Source: Phycisphaerales bacterium (lineage in GTDB: Bacteria; Planctomycetota; Phycisphaerae; Phycisphaerales; SM1A02). From it: a DNA stretch of 64,000 nucleotides. The stretch lies in contig JAQWNP010000003.1 of NCBI GenBank assembly GCA_029268515.1, positions 1 through 64,000 on the forward strand, in the 5' to 3' direction. Made by a program: the position numbers and the translations under genes. This document shows positions 1-6,929 of the stretch, in pieces; the first letter of the stretch is position 1, and the number at the start of each line of letters is the position of its first letter. The notes under the pieces were generated by a model. That model saw nothing but the letters and a program-made list of their open reading frames with translations. It was not told where the DNA came from and did no database searches.

Positions 1-1056
1 AAAGGCGCTGAAGTCCACAAGATCGACGACAAGATCGCCATTGATGTCTGCTGGGTTCTCGCCAGTGGCTCCGAAGTTGACGAGAAAATCAGAGAAGTCA
101 GCAAGGTCGACAAAGCCATCGCCGTTGATGTCCTCTGGACATAAATTTGGCGCCTCCATTTCGCCAAAGATGATGAGATCTCCAGCGATTGCAATAGCAG
201 CTTCAAGGTTCATTGGTTGCGCAGACACTAAGAGATTTGCAATGCCGCCAGGAGGCAGGATCGTTGGCAATGGAAATGGAATGTTTTCAATTGGCGGCAG
301 TGTCTCACTGAGGTCAAGTGCGTCTTCAAATGACTCAGCAAGTGACAGTGTCATCGTAACGCCATCTGTTGATACCTCGATGGATCCCAGTAGCAGTAGC
401 GGCATGGGCAAGCCTGGCGTCGCAATTTCCTGGTCCAGCAACGAGGCTCCCAGTGTGAGTTGGCCCGGAATCAGTAATCCAAAGTCGTATTGGCCTGGCG
501 CCGTTTCGGTGAGCAAGCCGGGGCTGGGAAGTTCTGATTGCTCAAACGTAAGCGTTGTCAGTGAGCCAGAACCAATCGGGATGGGAAGCGAGAATCCCCC
601 AATAAATAAAGAGCCCGGGTTATAGGTTCGGAAGGTCACGAACTCAAGCACGATTGATAAGGGCATGGAGCCTGTGCTGTCGCCAAGCAGATCAAGCTGC
701 GTATTGGTGATCAAGATGGTGCCTAAATCAAAGTCGAGCTCAACATCCATGCTGCCCACGGGGTTGCTGTCGAGAAGTGCTTCAATTCTTGGCGTGACCG
801 AAGTGGTCACTGGTTGATTGCCACTTCCACCAAAAAGCCCTGGCCTCGTCATGGTGCCTTCGGGATTGGTCTCTTCGTCGTGGTCTCCGAGGAATGTCCC
901 ATTCATCACCAGTGAGAGAGAGGTGTCAAGAAACGCACTACTCATTTCTGAGTCAACCTGCATCGATATAGGATCTGCCTGCAGCGATGTTGTCACAAAT
1001 AGACTGGTTGCGATCGCCGTTAAGGCAACGCTTTTGCAAGGTTTTATACATGACAT
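1..1056 (-). CDS. Secreted protein with dockerin-like C-terminal repeats (3' end cut by window)
   Basis: An open frame runs from ATG at 1056 to the window edge with no stop, so the C-terminus lies outside. Residues 1-26 form a signal peptide (basic start MSCIKPCKS, hydrophobic core, cleavage likely after SLQA). The middle, about 250 residues, is rich in L, P, G and S and matches no family I recognise. From about residue 310 there are two EF-hand-like dockerin repeats, EDINGDGFVDLADFSDFL and ADINGDLVVDLVDFSAF, separated by NFGATGENP. This is the tail found on the secreted proteins at 50.9-58.1 kb. The upstream GGGAGG supports this start. The repeats probably bind calcium; whether they attach to a cohesin or act as a sorting tail is unknown. 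The gene is separated from HU by a 590-bp gap. Confidence 0.8.
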   Translation of the reverse strand, partial: MSCIKPCKSVALTAIATSLFVTTSLQADPISMQVDSEMSSAFLDTSLSLVMNGTFLGDHDEETNPEGTMTRPGLFGGSGNQPVTTSVTPRIEALLDSNPVGSMDVELDFDLGTILITNTQLDLLGDSTGSMPLSIVLEFVTFRTYNPGSLFIGGFSLPIPIGSGSLTTLTFEQSELPSPGLLTETAPGQYDFGLLIPGQLTLGASLLDQEIATPGLPMPLLLLGSIEVSTDGVTMTLSLAESFEDALDLSETLPPIENIPFPLPTILPPGGIANLLVSAQPMNLEAAIAIAGDLIIFGEMEAPNLCPEDINGDGFVDLADFSDFLVNFGATGENPADINGDLVVDLVDFSAF

Positions 1057-1572
1057 ACTGATAGCTTCCCTCCCCTTTTTTATCCCCTGAACAATCACGG
1101 TACCACTGGCAGGTATACAGAGCAATGATAAATTACAGCGAGCTGCCACGAGAACAGAGTTTGAGGGCTGATAAGTCAATCAGACATGCCTGATGCAGCC
1201 AAGAAGCACTGTTTGGCAGAATTCCTTCTCGACATATAGGGCTTCAGTTGCCCTTTGGGCCAGAGCATCATTTGAGAGAGTGCTCATCGTAAAACCCAGT
1301 CGCACCATCGGCTCTTTTTTAGACCGTGTGGCAATGAATTTTCAAGAGGCGGGCACAACGGTTTTGCTGGAGCGACTTGGTGTATGAATGTCTATAGGCA
1401 GCGCTCTTGTAATTGGCAGAGGGACCATTCGCGCTGGATTTATCTGGGCATGTTTTTCATTCCACAATAAACAGGCAGAAGTCTTCAGTGCACGCAGTCA
1501 AGCCATTGTTGATATCTGCAATTTTTATTCCTTTCAGATCAGTGAGCACTTGTTTGCCTTGATGGAAGAAAA
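1057..1572. other. Intergenic region without a convincing gene
   Basis: About 500 bp lie between the start of the dockerin-tail gene and the HU terminator. Small open frames exist on the plus strand (1193-1387, 1388-1636) but have no ribosome-binding site, no recognisable product and no coding character. The part next to 1056 should hold the promoter of the leftward secreted-protein gene, but I see no clear -35/-10 pair. Confidence 0.5.
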
Positions 1573-1602
1573 AAAAGCCGCCACATTGCTGTGGCGGCTT
1601 TT
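1573..1602 (-). terminator. Rho-independent terminator of the HU gene
   Basis: A perfect 9-bp stem, GCCGCCACA / TGTGGCGGC, closes a TTGC loop. Read leftward it is followed by a run of T residues (the A run at 1569-1576 on the plus strand). It lies about 45 bp beyond the HU stop codon at 1648. The A/T tracts on both sides could allow weak use in the other direction, but no plus-strand gene precedes it. Confidence 0.85.
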
Positions 1603-1647
1603 GAAGAGCAAGACTTACGTCCTACAAGTTCAATAATCTGATTTGTA

Positions 1648-2004
1648 TCAGACCATTTCCTTGAGGTTCTTCAGTGGTCGAACGCGGACGATGCTATGTG
1701 CAGGCTTTGCTTTGAACATCATCTCTTCACCAGTGAATGGATTCACGCCCTTGCGAGCAGCGCGACGTGGCTTATGCACTTTGACAATTTTCATGAGTCC
1801 AGGCACTGTAAATGCGCCAGGTCCGCGACGACCAAGATCCTTCTTGATCAGACCCGACATTTCTTCAAAGACACCACCGACCTCTTTGCGGGTCAGTCCA
1901 GTCTTGTCAGAAATTTCACTGAAGATCTGACTCTTGGTGCGTGGCTTGAGTTCGGTTGAACTCTTGCGAGAAGATGCTTTTTTCTTGGTTTTCTTTTTTG
2001 CCAT
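1648..2004 (-). CDS. HU/IHF-family DNA-binding protein with lysine-rich N-terminal arm
   Basis: Histone-like nucleoid protein that bends and compacts DNA as a dimer. The 118 residues divide into a basic arm (about 1-23, MAKKKTKKKASSRKSS) and a standard ~90-residue HU fold. The fold shows the helical dimerisation region (KSQIFSEISDKTGLTRKEV), the GPGAFTVPGLMKI turn and the DNA-contacting beta-arm with KPRRAARKGVNPFTGEEM, containing the conserved RxxxNPxTGE signature. The end, KAKPAHSIVRVRPLKNLK, fits the last strand and helix. The arm makes it longer than E. coli HU (90 aa); such extensions add nonspecific DNA affinity. GAAAGGA lies upstream of the ATG. It stands alone, with its own promoter and terminator. 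Confidence 0.93.
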   Translation of the reverse strand: MAKKKTKKKASSRKSSTELKPRTKSQIFSEISDKTGLTRKEVGGVFEEMSGLIKKDLGRRGPGAFTVPGLMKIVKVHKPRRAARKGVNPFTGEEMMFKAKPAHSIVRVRPLKNLKEMV

Positions 2005-2092
2005 CTGTCGTGAATCCTTTCAAGCATTGGTTGTTTTAGGGCTTCCCGGAGTTCCGATTGACTGCCTCGGGCCTATTCCCTTGATGCGCGGC

Positions 2093-2121
2093 AATATACG
2101 CTGGACGTGTCTCTGCGGCAA
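2093..2121 (-). promoter_or_regulatory. Predicted sigma-70-type promoter of the HU gene
   Basis: On the minus strand TTGCCG (2121-2116) and TATATT (2098-2093) are separated by exactly 17 bp, close to the TTGACA/TATAAT consensus. It lies 89 bp upstream of the HU start, leaving a leader of about 80 nt. The prediction rests on pattern only. Confidence 0.45.
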
Positions 2122-2202
2122 CCCATTTGACCCTGGAAAAATAGGGTTTTTGTATGTCTTTTTTGGCAATGTCCAATTATGGGTGCTGAGGTCGCTCATG
2201 AG

Positions 2203-2236
2203 AAAGCGGCCAGCCCTTGTCAGAGCCGACCGCTTC
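2203..2236 (-). terminator. Possible terminator downstream of tRNA-Ser(GCT)
   Basis: Read leftward, AGCGGTC and GGCCGCT pair (with one G-U) around a GC-rich interior, followed by a TTTCTC stretch. It begins about 7 nt beyond the tRNA 3' end, where a terminator is expected. The weak T tract makes this uncertain. Confidence 0.4.
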
Positions 2237-2242
2237 ATCAAG

Positions 2243-2331
2243 CGGACAGGGCGGGATTCGAACCCGCGGTAGAGCCAAAACCCTACGCCGGTTTAGCAAA
2301 CCGGTGCCTTCAGCCGCTCGGCCACCTGTCC
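2243..2331 (-). tRNA. tRNA-Ser, anticodon GCT
   Basis: Read on the minus strand the gene begins GGACAGGTGGCCGAGC and ends CCTGTCC plus discriminator G. The acceptor stem GGACAGG/CCTGTCC is perfect. The anticodon stem CCGGT/ACCGG holds loop TTGCTAA, giving anticodon GCT (reads AGC/AGU). A long variable arm and the T-arm GCGGGTTCGAATCCCGC are present, as required for a class II serine tRNA. CCA is not encoded. A TACAAT-like -10 box lies just upstream (plus strand ATTGTA at 2345-2350). Confidence 0.95.
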
Positions 2332-2405
2332 ATGCGAGGCAGGAATTGTACCGCCTTCGTGAGGCAATGGGTGCCAATATTCCTCAGGCGGATAGACTTG
2401 CTGGC

Positions 2406-3257
2406 ATGTCACAATTGCCGCCTAACCGTAGCCATGTCACCACCGAAATTCCCCATCCAGGCAGCTCAGATCTGGGGGCGATCGAAACGAGTGCCGCAGT
2501 CGCACTAATGATCGACGAGCAGCGGGCCGTTGCCGATGCACTAGAAATGGCTATGCCGGCCCTCGTGAGCTTTGTTGACGATCTTGCGGGCCGTATGAAA
2601 GGTGGCGGTAGGCTGATTTATCTCGGAGCAGGTACCTCTGGAAGACTCGGTGTATTAGATGCATCTGAGTGCCCCCCTACCTTTATGAGCTCGCCAGATC
2701 AGGTGCTCGGAATCATTGCAGGTGGCGACTCATCACTTAGGCTCAGCAGCGAGGGCATGGAGGACGATCCTCACGGGAGTCAGGAAATTCTCACCGATAT
2801 TGGGCTCAATAGCAGTGACACGCTCCTGGGGATTGCTGCTGGAGGCACGACGCCCTATGTCTTAGGTGCATTGCCCGCCGCCAAGAAGGCTGGCGTTATG
2901 ACAGGCCTTTTAACATGCGCAGAATCAGTCACATCCGTGGATTCCTGTGACCATCTGATTGTCATACCCACCGGTCCTGAGGTACTGCGTGGCTCTACGC
3001 GGCTCAAGGCAGGGTCAGCAACAAAAGCCGCTTTGAACATGATTACGACCATCGCCTTTGTTCGTCTTGGCAAAGTCCATCGCGATCTGATGATTGATAT
3101 TCGATGTACCAACGATAAATTGGCAGATCGAGCGATTCGTATTCTGGCAGAATTACGCCCGGGGCTATCGCGTTCCGATGCACATGCCAAATTGAAGGCA
3201 TGCGGCGGTTCACTGAAACAGGCATTGTCTGAGACGATTCAGTCTTTAGAAAGATGA
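2406..3257 (+). CDS. murQ: N-acetylmuramic acid 6-phosphate etherase
   Basis: MurQ cleaves the lactyl ether of N-acetylmuramate 6-phosphate to give N-acetylglucosamine 6-phosphate and D-lactate in cytoplasmic peptidoglycan recycling. The 283-residue protein has the SIS sugar-phosphate fold. GGGRLIYLGAGTSGRLGVLD binds phosphate, ASECPPTF carries the first catalytic glutamate, and EGMEDDPHG carries the second. SATKAALNMITT and NDKLADRA are typical late motifs. The length is close to E. coli MurQ (298). The frame stays open upstream to 2217 through the divergent tRNA, so it must start inside; I chose ATG 2406 (MSQLPPNRSHVTTE), which fits homologue N-termini. ATG 2367 is possible but overlaps the tRNA promoter area. 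The 3' end overlaps the convergent kinase gene by 12 bp. Confidence 0.92.
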   Translation: MSQLPPNRSHVTTEIPHPGSSDLGAIETSAAVALMIDEQRAVADALEMAMPALVSFVDDLAGRMKGGGRLIYLGAGTSGRLGVLDASECPPTFMSSPDQVLGIIAGGDSSLRLSSEGMEDDPHGSQEILTDIGLNSSDTLLGIAAGGTTPYVLGALPAAKKAGVMTGLLTCAESVTSVDSCDHLIVIPTGPEVLRGSTRLKAGSATKAALNMITTIAFVRLGKVHRDLMIDIRCTNDKLADRAIRILAELRPGLSRSDAHAKLKACGGSLKQALSETIQSLER

Positions 3258-4157
3258 GACTTTTCTGAAGTCAGCGAGTCTTTGCTTAAGGTCATCAGTG
3301 GAAAGGCCAGCGAGACCACCAAGCCCGAAGTCACGGATCGCAAAGCTTGCGGTGATGGTGCCCCAGGCGAGCGCCTCACGCAACGTCTCAAAGGAGTGAT
3401 CCCCAGTTCTGGCTAGATGCCCCATCATGCCACCAGCAAAGGAGTCGCCTGCGCCAGTTGGATCGACCACATCTTTCTGTCTTGCAGGAAATGCTGGCAG
3501 AACGACCGTCCCTTCACTGGATCTCAATAAACAGCCGTGCTCACCTTTTTTGACCACCACAAATGATGGTCCCATTTCTAGGATCGCATCACCAGCACTA
3601 ACCGCATTGGTGCAGCCAGTGAGTTCAATGGCTTCTTGGTCATTGAGCACCAGACCATCTACACGGGCCAAAAGTGTTCGTAACTCTGGTTGGGCGATAT
3701 CGATCCAAAGATTCATGGTGTCCGCGACACAAAGTTTTTGTCCGGGTACACGCTCAAGCATTGTGAGTTGTTCAGCAGGATGTGAATTCGCTAGAAAAAG
3801 CGTATCGCTGTCTTGAAACGAAGCTGGAACTTCAGGCGGTGCTTCATCAAGAACACCCAGCTCCGTATAGATTGTCTCACGCTGATTGACATCATCTAGG
3901 TACTTACCACCCCAGGCAAAGGTACGCCCTTGAGGTCGCTCCTCAAGACCAGACATGTCAATGTTTTTGAACGCCCTAAGCGCCTGTCGATGCGACTCTG
4001 GCCAGTCGCCCCCCACTGCTGCCACAAGTCGAACTGGTCCGTAGAGTGACGCTGCCGCTGCAAAGTGTGCGCAGGAACCACCAACGACACCCTCTTGCTT
4101 CTGAGTGGGGGTTTCAATCGAATCAATCCCAATTGTCCCAGTAACGAGAAGTGGCAT
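3246..4157 (-). CDS. PfkB/ribokinase-family sugar or nucleoside kinase
   Basis: ATP-dependent kinase of the ribokinase fold, 303 residues. The N-terminal GG motif (EGVVGGSCAHFAAAASLYG, about 23-41) matches PfkB signature 1. DPTGAGDSFAGGMMGHLA (about 232-249) is signature 2 with the anion hole and catalytic Asp (GAGD). A VVVKKGEHGCLL strand precedes it. The lid sequence does not let me name the substrate; fructose, ribose or adenosine-type substrates are all possible. It is the last gene of the minus-strand carbon cluster, 2 bp after the PrpD gene, so it is probably co-transcribed. Its end overlaps murQ tail to tail. Confidence 0.85.
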   Translation of the reverse strand: MPLLVTGTIGIDSIETPTQKQEGVVGGSCAHFAAAASLYGPVRLVAAVGGDWPESHRQALRAFKNIDMSGLEERPQGRTFAWGGKYLDDVNQRETIYTELGVLDEAPPEVPASFQDSDTLFLANSHPAEQLTMLERVPGQKLCVADTMNLWIDIAQPELRTLLARVDGLVLNDQEAIELTGCTNAVSAGDAILEMGPSFVVVKKGEHGCLLRSSEGTVVLPAFPARQKDVVDPTGAGDSFAGGMMGHLARTGDHSFETLREALAWGTITASFAIRDFGLGGLAGLSTDDLKQRLADFRKVSSF

Positions 4158-4159
4158 TG

Positions 4160-5590
4160 TTATGCGGTCACCTTTGCTGTCATGAGATCCATAAGGCGTT
4201 CGAGCGTTGCTTCATTTTCCATATGCATAATCAATGGGCGTAGCTCATTGCAGGCCTCGGATCCAACCACGCTACTTCCCAGGGCATTGAATTTCACGGC
4301 AATCTCATCTTCAGTCATCGGGTCGCGTGGGTCACCCTTGGGTACATCGACGCGATGTTGATATGTGGAGCCATCCTGCAATGTAATGGTCACTTGGCTT
4401 GGCTGGAACTTCGGGAAGAGTGCCTCGAATTCATCATTGGGAACAACTTTGATCTTATCCATGACTGGTATCAAAGCAGGGTCATCAATTCGTTCTTGTT
4501 TGAACTGCAGTGGTGTGACCATGCCATCAGCAAGGCCGACAGCCAAAGAATAAGGCAAGCTATGATCTGCCGTTTCTTTGCTCGTTGGTCGGTACTTTGC
4601 AGGGTCGCCAAGGATATCTGCAGCTCGTGCAATGACCTCAACTTTAATCTCTTGAACTTGATCTGGATTCAGATTTTGCTCCTTGACGATTTTCATCATT
4701 GCGGTCAAGGGCGCATGGCTCAGAGCCTCGATTGGGAATGATTTCATTCCGCAGTCGATGATTTTGTAATGATCGCTGGCAGAAGCTGGCAGGTCATCAG
4801 TCAGCATATTCAGGTGGAACTTGCCACCAAACTTCTCGAAGCAATGGACCAGTCCCTCTTTGCCGTCGATGACATGTTCTGGTCCAGAGTAGCCACGCGA
4901 AGCAAGCATTGCTGCTTCAACACCGCTGCGAGTCGCCATCGGATCGACGGTGTTCTTCATGTTAGTAAGTTTGCCTGCAGTGACCGCACCCAAGCACATA
5001 GATGGAGAGGCGCTGATACCAATGGCCTGCTGAATCTGTTCTGCAGGAAGCCCGAGCATCCTGCCTGCGACAATTGGTGATGCGATGCAGGTGATTGTCG
5101 CATGGTGCCAGCCATACTCACGTACGCCTGGATCTCCGAACTCAGCCAACCGCATTTCGATTTCGTGGCCGATGACTGTTCCAAGGATGAGATCTTTCCC
5201 GGAAAGACCGTTCATTTCACAGATCGATAGCGCCGCTGGAATGATATCTGATGGATGTGCTGGATCTGCTTTCCAATAGATATCGTTGTAATCCATTGCC
5301 CGAATGCAAAGTGCATTGAGCATCGCTGCCATGACCGGATCGGTTCGATAGCCGGAGCCAAAGATGGTGCAAAGCTCATGGCCACCGAGTTGCTTGGCAT
5401 AGTCAAGGAAGATTTGTAGATCATGCTGTTGGCTGCCGCCAAGGGCGCAACCAAATGAATCAAACAGGTAGAGCTTTGCCGTATGGATCGCTTCGTCACT
5501 GAGATCTTCATACTTTAGTTTTGCAGCCCATTGAGCGAGCTGCCAAGTAATAAAATCAGTGTTCGACTTTGAGGTGTCATGACCGCCCAT
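4160..5590 (-). CDS. MmgE/PrpD-family dehydratase (2-methylcitrate dehydratase-like)
   Basis: MmgE/PrpD proteins dehydrate tertiary hydroxy-acids (2-methylcitrate, sometimes citrate) or decarboxylate cis-aconitate. The 476 residues are the usual length. LYLFDSFGCALGGSQQHD, MDYNDIYWKADPAHPSDII and YGWHHATITCIASPIVAGRML are family landmarks, and KSFPIEALSHAPLTAM corresponds to the active-site lid region. The late GDPAKYRPTSKETADHSLPY resembles PrpD of the methylcitrate cycle more than generic MmgE. It sits between the dehydrogenase (48 bp upstream) and the PfkB kinase (2 bp downstream). No methylisocitrate lyase is nearby, so a complete methylcitrate cycle is not evident; a citrate/aconitate-linked role is plausible. 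AAAGGA precedes the ATG. Confidence 0.88.
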   Translation of the reverse strand: MGGHDTSKSNTDFITWQLAQWAAKLKYEDLSDEAIHTAKLYLFDSFGCALGGSQQHDLQIFLDYAKQLGGHELCTIFGSGYRTDPVMAAMLNALCIRAMDYNDIYWKADPAHPSDIIPAALSICEMNGLSGKDLILGTVIGHEIEMRLAEFGDPGVREYGWHHATITCIASPIVAGRMLGLPAEQIQQAIGISASPSMCLGAVTAGKLTNMKNTVDPMATRSGVEAAMLASRGYSGPEHVIDGKEGLVHCFEKFGGKFHLNMLTDDLPASASDHYKIIDCGMKSFPIEALSHAPLTAMMKIVKEQNLNPDQVQEIKVEVIARAADILGDPAKYRPTSKETADHSLPYSLAVGLADGMVTPLQFKQERIDDPALIPVMDKIKVVPNDEFEALFPKFQPSQVTITLQDGSTYQHRVDVPKGDPRDPMTEDEIAVKFNALGSSVVGSEACNELRPLIMHMENEATLERLMDLMTAKVTA

Positions 5591-5638
5591 GAGATGGGTC
5601 CTTTCACACGAGTAATGATATTTGCTACTTCGTTGAGT

Positions 5639-6787
5639 TTAGCTAGCACAGGCCTGAGATGACGTCACCTTGCGGGCAACTTCTTCAGCAACTTCCATCG
5701 TGGAATCGCCGTTGCCCCGACCCTTCACGTCATATGTTCCTGAAGTGCCTTCCGCAATCACGTCAGCAATCGCCTTCTCAAGTCGGGCAGCATCTTCAGC
5801 TTCGCCGAGCCAATCAAGCATGAGTTTGGCTGTGAGTAACATGGCCATGGGGTTGACCACATTTTGGCCTTCATACTTTGGTGCAGAACCATGGGTTGGT
5901 TCGAACACGGCATAGTTGTCGCCAATGTTAGCCGCACTTGCAAAGCCCAGGCCACCAACAAGGCCAGCACAGAGATCGCTGACAATATCACCAAACATGT
6001 TCTCTGCGACCAGTACGTCGTAGTCTTGTGGATTCTTGATCAGCCACATGCAGATCGCATCGATGTTCGCTTCCCAAGCCTCAATGCCACTGTAGTCCTT
6101 GGCAACGTCACGGAAAACACGAGTCATAAGCCCGCCGGTTTCTCTGAGCACGTTTGGCTTCTCGACCAGCGTTACGCTCTTTCGGCCGTGCTTCTTGGCG
6201 TACTCAAATGACTGGCGGCAAATTGACTCGCAGCCTTGCTGAGACATGATGCGTGTGGATAGCGCAACATTTTCTAAACCTTTGTCTTTCCACTTAATCA
6301 TCTTTGGATTGTCACACAGCGCATCGTAAACTTTCTCAGGCAGAGGGTACCATTCAACGCCGCCATAGCTGCCCTCGGTATTTTCACGGAAGACAACCAG
6401 ATCGATGTCACTTCGATAATTGAGTGGATTGCCTGGATATGCCTTGCACGGGCGCAAATTTGTGTGCAGGTTAAACATTTGTCGAAGCTTGACGATCGGG
6501 CTGAAGTACACCAGGCCTTTATCCTGAAGTTCAGGAAGTAGTTCTGCTTGGGCTTCTTCACGGGGCTTGCTTGTGATAGCACCAAACAATCCGCAATCGG
6601 TATTCTTGAGCACTTCAATTGTTCGATCAGGTAGTGGATTGCCTTCATTGATCCAATATTCCCAGCCAATATCCGCTGGGTGGTAACTGGCATCAAACTT
6701 CATCGCATCGAGCACGACTTTTGTTGCATCCATTACTTCAATACCGACGCCATCACCAGGCATCCACGCAATCTTGTACTTCGACAT
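5639..6787 (-). CDS. Isocitrate/isopropylmalate-family dehydrogenase, probably isocitrate dehydrogenase
   Basis: Beta-decarboxylating dehydrogenase, 382 residues from ATG 6787 (MSKYKIAWMPGDGVG). The open frame upstream to 7003 is noncoding. VFRENTEGSYGG is the substrate-binding motif with the tyrosine-containing loop, RIMSQQGCESI follows, VEKPNVLRETGG contains the catalytic lysine, and NMFGDIVSDLCAGLVGGLG is the metal-binding signature. Isocitrate is inferred from the aconitase immediately upstream. The cofactor pocket reads HGSAPKYEGQ and later GTYDVKG; Lys-Tyr and Tyr at these places match the NADP-binding residues of E. coli Icd, whereas NAD enzymes usually have Asp-Ile. NADP preference is therefore inferred. 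Isopropylmalate or homoisocitrate activity cannot be excluded. Confidence 0.82.
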   Translation of the reverse strand: MSKYKIAWMPGDGVGIEVMDATKVVLDAMKFDASYHPADIGWEYWINEGNPLPDRTIEVLKNTDCGLFGAITSKPREEAQAELLPELQDKGLVYFSPIVKLRQMFNLHTNLRPCKAYPGNPLNYRSDIDLVVFRENTEGSYGGVEWYPLPEKVYDALCDNPKMIKWKDKGLENVALSTRIMSQQGCESICRQSFEYAKKHGRKSVTLVEKPNVLRETGGLMTRVFRDVAKDYSGIEAWEANIDAICMWLIKNPQDYDVLVAENMFGDIVSDLCAGLVGGLGFASAANIGDNYAVFEPTHGSAPKYEGQNVVNPMAMLLTAKLMLDWLGEAEDAARLEKAIADVIAEGTSGTYDVKGRGNGDSTMEVAEEVARKVTSSQACAS

Positions 6788-6929
6788 GGGTCTCTTTCCT
6801 AAGTAGGTTGGCCCCCCCAAACAAGACGAGGGCTCATGGGTAAGCGATGAATATAACGTGGCCCCGGATTCCGTGGGAGCCATAGGCCGTGCAACTGCGC
6901 GGAACCTCAAGGAGGCCGCATTTGGCGGG

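Noticed and set aside
41-625. 194-codon plus-strand frame
   Set aside because: Antisense to the dockerin-tailed secreted gene, which has a signal peptide, a ribosome-binding site and recognisable repeats; the frame has no features of its own.
1193-1636. Two small frames upstream of the HU terminator
   Set aside because: No ribosome-binding site, no domain and the second one runs into the terminator hairpin.
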